Numbered from the stretch's first letter, positions 24,611-32,529 are shown. The stretch: 64,000 nt of DNA from an uncultured Lachnospiraceae bacterium (GCA_910588405.1 CAJUPT010000009.1:19994-83993), one strand, 5' to 3'. The notes: a model not told the origin generated them from the letters alone. Made by a program: numbers and translations.

Positions 24611-25056
24611 TTATACACATCTGACAAAAATCATCTCACAAAACCAGGAACTGCGAGACTTTGAGAGTACATTACATAAAACAATTTCCGGACAGATAGG
24701 ACAACCGCCCATACATTGTTTTCGATTGTCACAGTCCGGACAGGCATTACGGAAACTATTGCGAAACTGTTCAAATACGGAACGGTTCCACGCCTCTGCA
24801 ATTGAAACTTTCCCGCACGTTCTATCCATCTACGCGCAATGTCCTTTTCAGGGATTTTCTTTAAATACGAAGTTAATTTCCTCCGGATATTTTCTCTTCT
24901 CTCATCGCTAAAAGCCGCCAGCACCCAGCTGGCCAGTGTCCCAAACAAAATCACAGGCCCGTAAATTGTAAAAATATTACATCCGTCTTCGAACACCTGC
25001 CCCTCTGTTTGTGTACGGTAAAGACCGACTTTTTCATCTACTCCATACGATTCATC
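24611..25056 (-). pseudogene. Mosaic relic: spoVAC tail copy joined to a radical SAM/SPASM tail
   Basis: Reading the minus strand, 25012-24918 is a diverged copy of the spoVAC 3' region at 25440-25535. It encodes CNIFTIYGPVILFGTLASW against CKIFTIAGPVILFGTLASW in the intact gene. It continues into a basic helix (ENIRRKLTSYLKKIPEKD). After a frame change the fragment 24829-24611 encodes NACPDCDNRKQCMGGCPICP, a SPASM-type cysteine cluster as in C-terminal parts of peptide-maturing radical SAM enzymes. The radical SAM core (CxxxCxxC) is missing. The frame is continuous with the 39-codon ORF upstream except for one TAG. This looks like recombination debris. Confidence 0.65.
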
Positions 25057-25176
25057 CTATTTTTTACATATTCCTAAACTAAACCCGTCATGTTCCAAAT
25101 CAATAAGTGCTGAAATAAGTCCTCTGGTATTAAAAGTTCCGTAATTATTACTCGGGAAATTCCAACCTATAGACAT
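25057..25176 (-). CDS. 39-aa ORF of unknown function upstream of the SPASM relic
   Basis: Translated from the minus strand: 39 residues beginning MSIGWNFPSNNYGTF and ending GFSLGICKK. It has GAGGGGGAG about 9 bases before the ATG and a promoter with TATAAT at 25280-25308. It ends at a TAG, after which the same frame continues into the mosaic relic. It is therefore either a true small gene (for example a peptide modified by the enzyme whose tail survives downstream) or the truncated 5' end of a larger dead gene. I do not recognise the sequence. Confidence 0.45.
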   Translation of the reverse strand: MSIGWNFPSNNYGTFNTRGLISALIDLEHDGFSLGICKK

Positions 25177-25232
25177 TGAGCACTGCTCCCCCTCATTTGT
25201 TAATTTTCTTTCATCTCTGCTTTTAAGCAGCA

Positions 25233-25266
25233 AATTGATATAAAAAACTGTTTTTTTATATCAATT
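25233..25266 (-). other. 15-bp inverted repeat at the transcription start of the 39-aa ORF
   Basis: AATTGATATAAAAAA (25233-25247) is matched by its reverse complement at 25252-25266 with a 4-base loop. It lies at the start of the predicted transcript, followed by a smaller GCTGCTT/AAGCAG hairpin. It could be an operator or RNA-stabilising hairpin. Confidence 0.55.
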
Positions 25267-25279
25267 TTTTATAATTCAT

Positions 25280-25308
25280 ATTATATCCGTCATATCAAAG
25301 AATAGCAA
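25280..25308 (-). promoter_or_regulatory. SigA-type promoter of the 39-aa ORF
   Basis: Minus strand TTGCTA (25303-25308), 17 bases, TATAAT (25280-25285). Confidence 0.65.
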
Positions 25309-25337
25309 ATGGTCCCATATAAATTTGGACATAAAAA

Positions 25338-25366
25338 CAGAGTAACCTCCGATACTCGTTACTCTG
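25338..25366 (-). terminator. Terminator after spoVAC
   Basis: CAGAGTAAC (25338-25346) pairs with GTTACTCTG (25358-25366). On the minus strand the stem is followed by TTTTTATG. This closes the sporulation transcript directly after spoVAC. Confidence 0.8.
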
Positions 25367-25406
25367 TTTAATATAAAGCTATATTTTCCTGCCCGCCTTC
25401 CTACAC

Positions 25407-25856
25407 CTAATACACCCCCGCCATATTTAGAAAATAATAAATAACTCCTGCACCCCAGCTGGCCAGCGTCCCAAACAAAATCACAGGTCCGGCAATCGTG
25501 AAAATCTTACACCCAACTCCGAACACCTGCCCCTCTTTCTGGTATTCAATCGCCGGGGAAACCACCGAATTAGCAAAGCCCGTAATCGGCACCAGCGCGC
25601 CTGCGCCGCCGAATTTCACAAGTCCGGGGTACACGTTAAATCCCGTCAGAAGAATCGACGCCAAAATCAGCGTAAGCAGCGTCCAGGCGGAGGCCGTCTC
25701 CTTGTCCATGCCCTGGACAACCGTAAAAAACTGATTCACGCCCTGGCCAATCAAACAAATCGCGCCGCCGGTTACAAAGGCTTTCAGCACGTTTAAAAAT
25801 GTATTATGGGTCGGCGTTACCTGTTTTACATATTGTTGATACTGTTCTTTATCCAT
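25407..25856 (-). CDS. spoVAC: Stage V sporulation protein AC
   Basis: A 149-residue membrane protein of the SpoVA complex, which moves dipicolinic acid into the forespore and out on germination. Family features are the N-terminal cytoplasmic stretch, then FVTGGAICLIGQGVNQFF, GFNVYPGLVKFGGAGALVPITGFANSV and VGCKIFTIAGPVILFG, with four to five membrane helices. In Bacillus spoVAC is followed by spoVAD and spoVAE. Here a terminator follows instead, and a partial copy of its 3' end lies 430 bases downstream. AGTATCAACAATATGT-rich upstream sequence makes the ribosome binding site unclear. Confidence 0.95.
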   Translation of the reverse strand: MDKEQYQQYVKQVTPTHNTFLNVLKAFVTGGAICLIGQGVNQFFTVVQGMDKETASAWTLLTLILASILLTGFNVYPGLVKFGGAGALVPITGFANSVVSPAIEYQKEGQVFGVGCKIFTIAGPVILFGTLASWGAGVIYYFLNMAGVY

Positions 25857-26088
25857 CTTGCCTCATCCTCGCTTTCGTATTTTTTACCGTCCTTTTTTCT
25901 TTTCAAAACTCTTTGCAAATCCTTTTACGAATCGCTTTATAGAATCCCTCTATCTGTATTCACGGTTCTTTCCAGAAACCGCAAAACGCCACTTTCTAAG
26001 CTTCACAAACTTCTCTGCCGATAAATACATTCTCTCAAACCATATCGGCATCATCGAAAACAATGCCTACGATACCTTCCACACCCTC

Positions 26089-26520
26089 CTACTTAATCCC
26101 AATCCCCATAAACACCGACGACAACGCTCCGGCGCATTTCCCCAGAGCCAGACTGAGAATAATAAACTGAAATCCCACGGCCAGCTTCAGACGACGGTTC
26201 ATCACAGGAAGGGCGTCCAGCGTTTCCGCCAGCGACATAATCAGGCAGCCCACAAAAATCCCTGCGCAAAGTCCGAATACGGCCATAACAGGATTGCCGC
26301 CAAATAGCCTCCAGCCAAATAGCTGCACCCCGTTCCCAAATCCCGCTCCCAATACGATACAATCCTCATAAAGCCTGGAAAATCTGGCGGTATGGGTCTT
26401 TCCGGCCAGCCTGGGAATGACGCCGATTACCGTGATAAAAGCAAACAAGCCGGCGGCGATGACTCCGCCGGCGCTGAGCCCGCATATTGCTAGAAAAAGA
26501 GATTTAAGAAACATCCACAC
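26089..26520 (-). CDS. spoVAB: Stage V sporulation protein AB
   Basis: A 143-residue membrane protein with about four helices. GGVIAAGLFAFITVIGVIPRLAGKTHTA and YEDCIVLGAGFGN match SpoVAB as found between spoVAA and spoVAC. It overlaps the spoVAA end by 17 bases and is followed by spoVAC after about 230 bases. Expressed in the forespore in relatives. Its exact role in dipicolinate transport is not established. Confidence 0.9.
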   Translation of the reverse strand: MWMFLKSLFLAICGLSAGGVIAAGLFAFITVIGVIPRLAGKTHTARFSRLYEDCIVLGAGFGNGVQLFGWRLFGGNPVMAVFGLCAGIFVGCLIMSLAETLDALPVMNRRLKLAVGFQFIILSLALGKCAGALSSVFMGIGIK

Positions 26521-27130
26521 CCGACTCCTTTCTGCCTGCGTTTTTGATCAGCGTCGTATCCACGTCATCCTCGTAGGTGCGCATCTGCACCTCCAGAGGC
26601 GTCGGGTCGGAGGAAAAAGCGATCTTAGAAAAGTGATTAAAAAAAACAATAATCCCCAGCGGCAGTCCCAGCGAATAAGATACGTTCAGCACATTCACCT
26701 GCTCCGGCTCCCGGCCCATCACCTGCGTATAGAGATCCGTAAAAATTTTCGGCACATCTCCGTCATTGTTAAAAGTCATAATCGCAAAAGCCGCGCCCAC
26801 AAACACCACAACACAGACCGCCAGCGTCTTTATCCAGGCCCAGGCCCGCCTGCTGCTGCCCTCAGGCTGATAATCCACGATAAAATCTGTCTCACCCAGA
26901 TTGCTGATGGTCAGCTGACTGTCCATCTCCTGAATCAGCTGCGTGACCTGAAGCACGGAAAATACCTGGCGATGATTTTCATTTTCATGAATATTCACCA
27001 GCTTTAAAGCCCGGCATTTCGCCTGGACCGACGGATTTGCACAGTAAATCTGCCCTGCCTGCCCCAGATTGACCTCCCGGCTGTGCACCTCCACATTTTT
27101 TTCAAATTTTAGATAAACCGTATCAGCCAT
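26504..27130 (-). CDS. spoVAA: Stage V sporulation protein AA
   Basis: 208 residues from the ATG at 27130 (MADTVYLKFEKNVEV). The N-terminal half is a cytoplasmic domain resembling the SpoVAA fold (VYLKFEKNV, LGQAGQIYC, VTQLIQEMDSQLTISNLGETDFIV). The C-terminal half has two membrane helices (IKTLAVCVVVFVGAAFAIMTF and LGLPLGIIVFFNHF). It overlaps the preceding small membrane gene by 8 bases and spoVAB by 17 bases, so it belongs to one operon. Confidence 0.92.
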   Translation of the reverse strand: MADTVYLKFEKNVEVHSREVNLGQAGQIYCANPSVQAKCRALKLVNIHENENHRQVFSVLQVTQLIQEMDSQLTISNLGETDFIVDYQPEGSSRRAWAWIKTLAVCVVVFVGAAFAIMTFNNDGDVPKIFTDLYTQVMGREPEQVNVLNVSYSLGLPLGIIVFFNHFSKIAFSSDPTPLEVQMRTYEDDVDTTLIKNAGRKESGVDVS

Positions 27131-27428
27131 GGCGCTCTTTCCCTTCTTCATCCTTCATTCCGGACATCATCAGATCCGGGAAGTCAGATTCGCCACCATG
27201 CTTTTTTTCCAAGTATTTTTCATATCCTGCCTGATATTCCGGCCCAAATCCGATCCGGTATTCCGGTTCATACTCTGCTGCATATTCCCTTTCATATCTA
27301 TTTTTTTGAACCAGATAACCCAAATCCTCACTCTGCCTGCCGGTATACGCCAGATATCCCCAGACCGCTGCCAGCAGCGCCACTAAAATCCCAATCAGGA
27401 TCACCCTTCGTTTTCTTCCCTGTGTCAT
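27123..27428 (-). CDS. Small membrane-anchored protein between sigF and spoVA
   Basis: About 101 residues. A single helix (VILIGILVALLAAVWGYLAY) near the N terminus is followed by a hydrophilic Tyr/Glu-rich tail with repeated EYxPEYRxGFGPEYQAGYEKY phrases. I do not recognise the family. It overlaps the spoVAA start by 8 bases and lies just downstream of a candidate forespore promoter, so a sporulation role is inferred. In Bacillus sigF and spoVAA are adjacent, so this gene is an extra member. Confidence 0.75.
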   Translation of the reverse strand: MTQGRKRRVILIGILVALLAAVWGYLAYTGRQSEDLGYLVQKNRYEREYAAEYEPEYRIGFGPEYQAGYEKYLEKKHGGESDFPDLMMSGMKDEEGKERHG

Positions 27429-27583
27429 GTCCACACATCCTTTATCAGCTTCCAGTTATCGCAAAACAAGCGACAGCAATACACATCCTTACACATGTTC
27501 CGCCGCCAAAACTTCCATTCCGAAATGTCTTACCGGCCATTTACAAAATGCCCTGACGAAGTCTTATTCGGTTGAATCAGTCT

Positions 27584-27612
27584 TATTATGCGTGGTTTTA
27601 TGACTTTTATAC
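27584..27612 (-). promoter_or_regulatory. Candidate forespore (SigF/SigG) promoter of the spoVA genes
   Basis: Minus strand GTATA (27608-27612), 17 bases, CATAATA (27584-27590) resembles the SigG/SigF consensus of Bacillus. It sits between sigF and the small membrane gene heading the spoVA genes. Confidence 0.55.
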
Positions 27613-27691
27613 ATAGGCAGCTACTTCATACCAAAAATAATCGCTAAAAACGAAAACAGCTCAATCCATTTCCTATCCTTTCTGAAAACCA

Positions 27692-28405
27692 TTACAATTT
27701 TTCCCGCATGGATTTCAAAATTTTTTTCTCCATCCGGGATACCTGCACCTGAGAAATGCCCAGCTCTTTTGCGATCTGGGTCTGGGTCTGTTCCATATAA
27801 TAGCGGCGGATAATGATTTTCCGTTCCTGTGGCGACAGCTCATTTAGCAGCCTGCCAAGCAGCATTTTGTTCATCACCTCCTCCGCCGGATTGGATTTTT
27901 CTTCCAGCTTGTCCATCAGATGAATGCTGCTGCCGTCGCCCTGGTAAATGGTTTTCTGCAGCGACTCGATCTCCGCCCCGGACTCCATGGCCGCCGCCAG
28001 CTCCTCCACGCAGATTCCCAGCTCCCCGGCAATCTCGTTCAGCGTAGGCTCCCGGCCCAGTTTCAAATTCAAAGCCTCCTTGACGCCTTTCGCTTTTACG
28101 GCTGTTTCCTTCAGCACGCGACTGACCTTGATCATGCCGTCGTCCCTTAAAAATCGTTTGATCTCGCCGGCAATCATAGGCACCGCATAAGTGGAAAACT
28201 TCACATCAAAACTTAAATCAAACTTATCGATCGCTTTAATCAGGCCAATGCTTCCAATCTGGAATAAATCCTCCGGGTCGTATCCTCTCCCGCCAAAGCG
28301 CCGAACAATGCTCCATACCAGCCCCATATTTTCAGAGACCAGCCTGTCTCTGGCGGACTTATCTCCTTCGTGCGCCGATTGAATCAGTTTTGCTGTCTCA
28401 TCCAT
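27692..28405 (-). CDS. sigF: RNA polymerase sporulation sigma factor SigF
   Basis: A 237-residue sigma-70 family factor that starts forespore-specific transcription. Region 2 is visible in ENMGLVWSIVRRFGGRGYDPEDLFQIGSIGL and FSTYAVPMIAGEIKRFLRDDG. Region 4 is visible in LSPQERKIIIRRYYMEQTQTQIAKELGISQVQVSRMEKKIL. Location downstream of spoIIAA and spoIIAB makes it SigF rather than SigG or SigE. It is kept inactive by SpoIIAB until septation. Confidence 0.97.
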   Translation of the reverse strand: MDETAKLIQSAHEGDKSARDRLVSENMGLVWSIVRRFGGRGYDPEDLFQIGSIGLIKAIDKFDLSFDVKFSTYAVPMIAGEIKRFLRDDGMIKVSRVLKETAVKAKGVKEALNLKLGREPTLNEIAGELGICVEELAAAMESGAEIESLQKTIYQGDGSSIHLMDKLEEKSNPAEEVMNKMLLGRLLNELSPQERKIIIRRYYMEQTQTQIAKELGISQVQVSRMEKKILKSMREKL

Positions 28406-28414
28406 ATGCGCTCC

Positions 28415-28873
28415 TTAAGCTCCAATTTTTTTCGTCATGACTACCAGTGTGCCGCGGCCTGGCGCAGACCGCACCTCCACTTGATCCATAAAGGTTTCCA
28501 TAAATGTAAATCCCATGCCAGACCGCTCTCCTTCCGTACTGGTGGTAAATAGAGGCTGCCTGGCCTGCTCCACATCCGGAATGCCCACACCGTGATCCTC
28601 CACCTCCACTTGAAGCTCATCCTGAAAGGAACTGACCTTAAGAACCAGCGTCTCCCCGCTTTCCTTGTAGCCGTGAATAATTGCATTGGTCACGGCCTCC
28701 GAGACAGCAGTCTTCACATCCTCTGTCTCCTCCACTGTGGGATTCAGCCTAGTCATATAGGCTGCCACTATCACCCGAGCCAGCTGCTCATTGTGAGAAT
28801 AGCTCTCCAGCTCCACCCGCATCGATTCACGCCGCATGAAAGACTCCTGCCGCTTTTTTTCTTGTATATCCAT
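28415..28873 (-). CDS. spoIIAB: Anti-sigma F factor SpoIIAB
   Basis: A GHKL-type serine kinase and anti-sigma factor that binds SigF and phosphorylates SpoIIAA. ATP-binding boxes are AVSEAVTNAIIHGY (N box), VEDHGVGIPDVEQA (G1) and GERSGMGFTFMETFMD (G2). The ATG at 28873 has AGAGGAG 6 bases upstream. A second ATG at 28837 also has AGGAG, and the family usually begins near 28822, so the start is uncertain by up to 17 residues. Confidence 0.95.
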   Translation of the reverse strand: MDIQEKKRQESFMRRESMRVELESYSHNEQLARVIVAAYMTRLNPTVEETEDVKTAVSEAVTNAIIHGYKESGETLVLKVSSFQDELQVEVEDHGVGIPDVEQARQPLFTTSTEGERSGMGFTFMETFMDQVEVRSAPGRGTLVVMTKKIGA

Positions 28874-28941
28874 AAAATCTCCTCTCTCCCCTTTTTTAAT
28901 ATGGTACCGCTACGGTTCTTCCCATACACCTGGAACAAGCT

Positions 28942-29280
28942 CTACCGCTCAACATCCCACTCCAAGTTCGGTATAATCCTATAAATACCGGCAATCTTCA
29001 AAATTCTCTGAACGCGACCGCTGACATTTGTCAGCCCGATCGTACCTCCTAGCGACCTCATAAATTTATACCTGCCCAGCAAAATGCCGATTCCGGTGCT
29101 ATCCATAAACTCAGTCTGTGCAAAATCAAATATAATGCACCGGACCTGTCCCGCCGCCGCATAGGATTCTGTCACCTCCTTCAGCCCCTGACTGGAATGA
29201 TGATCCACCTCTCTGGGAAGCCTGACAATCAAAGCATCCCTGTTCTTTTCATATGAAATCTCATACATACTTTCCGTCAT
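28942..29280 (-). CDS. spoIIAA: Anti-sigma F factor antagonist SpoIIAA
   Basis: A 112-residue STAS-domain protein. FMDSTGIGILLGRYKFM holds the serine that SpoIIAB phosphorylates and SpoIIE dephosphorylates. The unphosphorylated form releases SigF. The start follows GGAGGCGAAA. It is the first gene of the spoIIA operon. A SigH promoter would be expected upstream, but I did not find a convincing match. Confidence 0.96.
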   Translation of the reverse strand: MTESMYEISYEKNRDALIVRLPREVDHHSSQGLKEVTESYAAAGQVRCIIFDFAQTEFMDSTGIGILLGRYKFMRSLGGTIGLTNVSGRVQRILKIAGIYRIIPNLEWDVER

Positions 29281-29398
29281 TTTCGCCTCCGTTCACGCCT
29301 CCGCCGCATCCCTTTCCAATTTACGAATTCCAAATCCGGCAGAATATGCTGCCGATGTACCGGAACACTTTGCCAGATACGCTTATCAAGCAAGAGAA

Positions 29399-29432
29399 AA
29401 GGATGCAAAACTTTTTTGTCTTTTGCATCCTT
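29399..29432 (-). terminator. Terminator of the zinc-ribbon TPR gene
   Basis: AAGGATGCAAAA (29399-29410) pairs with TTTTGCATCCTT (29421-29432). On the minus strand it is followed by TTTTCTC, 38 bases beyond the stop at 29470. Confidence 0.85.
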
Positions 29433-29469
29433 CGTACAGTGTATTTCTTATGATTTACTTTCCAGCCCG

Positions 29470-30837
29470 CTACTCATTTTTCAGCTCTGCCGCCCGCTGT
29501 GCGTAGGAAAGCTCCGGAAACTCCGCGATCAGCCTGTCATAGTACTTGAAAGCCGTCTCCCTGTCGCCCAGATTGTGATAACTGAGCCCCAACCAGAACA
29601 AAGCGTCCGGATAATCCGGATCAATCGCCAGACACTGGGTCAGATAATCTCTCGCCGCCTCAAAATCTCTGGCCTGATAGGCATCGTAGCCCTTTTTGTA
29701 CAGCTCACTCATTCCCTCCGTATTTAAGCTGTCTTTCAATTTCTTATAAACCGCCTGATAATTGGCCCCTGTGACCGTCTCATCCAGCTGATCGATCACG
29801 TCGGCCACCGCGCCGTACTCTCCGGAATAATAATCGTCCGCCGCCTTTAAAAGCTTTTCATAGGAGGCCACCACGCCATCCCTGCCGGCATAGCCCTCCA
29901 GCTGCTCATTGGCACTGTTTTTCTCAGCCTCCAGGCCCTCCAGTTGGGTTTTCAGCTCCGAGAGCTCCAGGTCCTTGGCCGAAAGCATATCGCCATAGCT
30001 CATCACCTTCTCGTTGCTCTCCCGCTGCAGCCGCTGACGGATACCGGGAATCAGAAGGAAATAGCAGACCAGCAGGCCCAGGATTACGCCGCCGAATACA
30101 TAGAGTACCGTCTGCAAAATACCACTGCCCTCCCGGTATGTAGGAACCACTACACCTTTGCTCTCATTGGCCTTCTCAAGCAATACTTTTTCCCGTTTCT
30201 CTCTGCCGCTTTCCCGGCGGTTCACCTTTTCCTCAACCTCCTGCAGATAGCGCAGACAGACCACATCCGTATGATTGATATTCAGTGCCGTCCGCAGTGC
30301 CTTTTCCGCTTTCGCGTATTCCCCATCACGGATATGGAGCAGCGCCAGCAGCTGATAGGCTTTGACAAACTTGGGATTGATGCGGACTACCTTCTGCAGC
30401 TGCAAAAGGGCCAGGTCATAGCTGTGATCAATACCATTTGCCAATGACAGGCTGTGATTATACTTTCTCACGGCCTGATTGCACCGTTCAATCTGTTCCG
30501 CATCGATAAACTTTTTCGTCAAGGTTGTAGCCAAATTATCCTCTGGCTGATAGCTTTCGCTGATGGCCCACTCCGCCATCGCATCCGCATCCTCGCCGAT
30601 CTCATGATAGACCAGTCCAAGAAGATTTCTGGCGTCTATGTTGTGCTTGTCATATACCAGACATTGCTGCAGATCCTCGATCGCACCGGACAGGTCTCTG
30701 ACCCAGGCTTTTTCCAACCCGCTGTTATATAAGCTGTTCGCCCGACGGACAATCATCCGATACGTGTCCAGCGGAGCGCCGCACTTCAGACAGATGTTCT
30801 GACGTCCCAGTTTGCTGCCACAACGATAACATTTCAT
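29470..30837 (-). CDS. Zinc-ribbon and TPR membrane protein
   Basis: 455 residues from the ATG at 30837 (GAGGG 6 bases upstream). The N-terminal zinc ribbon has paired CxxC motifs, CYRCGSKLGRQNICLKCG. TPR-like helices follow at about 30-230, then one membrane helix (VLYVFGGVILGLLVCYFLL) at about 268-290 and a coiled coil at about 300-340. Further TPR repeats reach the C terminus (YDAYQARDFEAARDYLTQCL, PDALFWLGLSYHNLGDRETA). It is probably a membrane-bound scaffold. I cannot name a pathway. It is paired in an operon with the 45-aa gene upstream and is next to the spoIIA operon. Confidence 0.8.
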   Translation of the reverse strand: MKCYRCGSKLGRQNICLKCGAPLDTYRMIVRRANSLYNSGLEKAWVRDLSGAIEDLQQCLVYDKHNIDARNLLGLVYHEIGEDADAMAEWAISESYQPEDNLATTLTKKFIDAEQIERCNQAVRKYNHSLSLANGIDHSYDLALLQLQKVVRINPKFVKAYQLLALLHIRDGEYAKAEKALRTALNINHTDVVCLRYLQEVEEKVNRRESGREKREKVLLEKANESKGVVVPTYREGSGILQTVLYVFGGVILGLLVCYFLLIPGIRQRLQRESNEKVMSYGDMLSAKDLELSELKTQLEGLEAEKNSANEQLEGYAGRDGVVASYEKLLKAADDYYSGEYGAVADVIDQLDETVTGANYQAVYKKLKDSLNTEGMSELYKKGYDAYQARDFEAARDYLTQCLAIDPDYPDALFWLGLSYHNLGDRETAFKYYDRLIAEFPELSYAQRAAELKNE

Positions 30838-30849
30838 TGGCATCCCTCT

Positions 30850-30987
30850 CTATTCTTCTTTCTCCTTCATCATTTGCATCATAATATCCACCAGATCTGT
30901 CTTATTCCGCTTATTGATCGTATCCGCAGTCTCGTCGATCTCCTTACTCGGCTTAAAATTCTTCAATTCTTCCTCAAAATCCAGCAT
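30850..30987 (-). CDS. Small conserved-looking protein, 45 aa
   Basis: Translated from the minus strand: MLDFEEELKNFKPSKEIDET and on to a Met-rich end MMQMMKEKEE. AGGAGG lies 4 bases before the ATG. The stop is 12 bases upstream of the TPR/zinc-ribbon gene, so the two share a transcript. It is acidic, with predicted helices and no membrane segment. I do not know its function. The strong ribosome binding site and operon position are the evidence that it is real. Confidence 0.7.
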   Translation of the reverse strand: MLDFEEELKNFKPSKEIDETADTINKRNKTDLVDIMMQMMKEKEE

Positions 30988-31002
30988 TTTTCCTCCTATA
31001 TT

Positions 31003-31127
31003 TAAGTTCCGCAACTACCCTCCCAAGCCCCCTGTACTGGGAGAATTTCCAGCCACTGAAGTGTCTGTAAATCCTCCCGGGGCTTGTCCGGTCCGTTGCT
31101 GTTTTTTCGTTCAGTTCCGCAACTACC
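31003..31127. repeat. Intergenic hairpin repeat, copy B
   Basis: Flanks AGTTCCGCAACTAC at 31004-31018 and 31112-31126 surround a hairpin with outer arms 31024-31031 and 31079-31086 (CAAGCCCC/GGGGCTTG). Inner arms are 31039-31048 and 31069-31078; top arms 31050-31056 and 31061-31067 enclose TGAA. Compared with copy A at 62-125, several base pairs change on both sides while the same mismatches are kept. Confidence 0.85.
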
Positions 31128-31225
31128 CTCCCATCGCTATGAGCACTTAGGGTCTGTCTTTTAGACCCTTACGTGCGATGCATGGAAAATAGTTAGCGGG
31201 TGTTCTTTAGCTGCTTACTATTTTT

Positions 31226-31250
31226 CAAGCCCCCTGCACCGGGAGAATTT
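31226..31250. repeat. Half hairpin repeat at the folC 3' end
   Basis: CAAGCCCC (31226-31233) and GGGAGAATTT (31241-31250) repeat the left half of copy B and touch the folC stop codon. The matching right half is absent. An inverted AAAATAG/CTATTTT pair lies at 31177-31225 between it and copy B. Confidence 0.6.
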
Positions 31251-32529
31251 ACAGACACGCTTCCATCACACTGCCCACCAGATACAGGGACCCGGCGATA
31301 AACAAAATATCCTGCTCCTTTTTTATCTCCATAGCCTGCTCCCAGGCATCTTTAATATGGGGACAGACATACACCGGCCCGTCATAAAACCGGCGGAATT
31401 TTTCCGCCAGGCTCTCTGCGCTGACCGCCCTGCTGTTATGATCAAGTTCCGTCACGAATATGCCGGAAAAATCGGTGCGGGCCGCCAGAAATTCTGTCAT
31501 ATGGTCCAGATCCTTCTCTTTCACCGCCGTAAACAGCAGATATTTTTTTCCCGCACAGGGCATAGACGCCACAGTCTCCACAAAATGCAGAATCCCATCG
31601 CTGTTATGAGCCCCGTCCAGATAAACGCCGGGATACACCTGCTGCATCCTTCCCGGCCAAACCGTGCGCGTTATGGCAGACAGCGCCTGATCGATCTCTT
31701 CTTCCGTCCCCAAGCGGTTCAGACAGTTCAGGGCGGACAGCGCCACCATGGCATTGGCCGCCTGGTACCCGGCGATAAAGGGCACCTGAATCGTATGTCC
31801 CTTCAAGAATCCTTCATTCACCTGAAATGATAAGCCTTGTCCACTGCGAGCAAGCAGCGTCCAGTTTTCATGATCCACCCCATAAGCCGGCGCATGAAGC
31901 TTTGCCGCCTCCGCCTCGAACACTGCCGACGCCTCCGGCTGACAGCCGTCATAGACCACCGGACAGCCTTCTTTGATAATTCCTGCTTTCTCAAAAGCAA
32001 TCTGAGCGATGGTATCTCCCAGCACCTCCGTATGATCCAGGCTGATCGAGGCAATCACGCTGACCGCCGGATGCTTAATCACATTTGTGGCATCCTTGCG
32101 GCCTCCAAGCCCCACTTCCAGCACAGCATAATCAAGACCGGCCTCCTGGTAGATCAGCATCGCCATCGCAAACAGATACTCAAAATAATTCGTATCCCCT
32201 AATCTTTCGCTGGCGTCCTTTACCCGGAGAAATGCGTCCAAAAACGCCTCATCCTCCACGGGAACATTATTCACCTTAATCCGCTCGTTCATACGGACCA
32301 GATGTGGAGAGGTAAAAGTTCCCACACGGCAGCCTTGTCCCACCAGCATTTCCGTAATATAGGCGCAAATTGAACCTTTTCCATTGGTTCCCGCCACATG
32401 AATCACCTTCAGGGAGTCCTGAGGATTTCCCAAAAGCTCCATCAGCGAAAATGTGTGGGCCGGTACCGGGGAATCGGCATATTTTGGTATCTGGTCTATA
32501 TAGTCGACCGCATCCTGATAATTCATCAT
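31249..32529 (-). CDS. folC: Folylpolyglutamate synthase / dihydrofolate synthase
   Basis: A 426-residue Mur-ligase-like enzyme that adds glutamate to dihydropteroate and folates. The ATP loop HVAGTNGKGSICAYITEML lies near residue 44. VGLGGRKDATNVI, ISLDHTEVLGDTIAQIAFEKAGII and YLDGAHNSDGI are the other family motifs. It is full length. AGAGAGGA precedes the ATG. It is a single gene here, and the stop codon abuts a half copy of the hairpin repeat. Confidence 0.95.
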   Translation of the reverse strand: MMNYQDAVDYIDQIPKYADSPVPAHTFSLMELLGNPQDSLKVIHVAGTNGKGSICAYITEMLVGQGCRVGTFTSPHLVRMNERIKVNNVPVEDEAFLDAFLRVKDASERLGDTNYFEYLFAMAMLIYQEAGLDYAVLEVGLGGRKDATNVIKHPAVSVIASISLDHTEVLGDTIAQIAFEKAGIIKEGCPVVYDGCQPEASAVFEAEAAKLHAPAYGVDHENWTLLARSGQGLSFQVNEGFLKGHTIQVPFIAGYQAANAMVALSALNCLNRLGTEEEIDQALSAITRTVWPGRMQQVYPGVYLDGAHNSDGILHFVETVASMPCAGKKYLLFTAVKEKDLDHMTEFLAARTDFSGIFVTELDHNSRAVSAESLAEKFRRFYDGPVYVCPHIKDAWEQAMEIKKEQDILFIAGSLYLVGSVMEACL

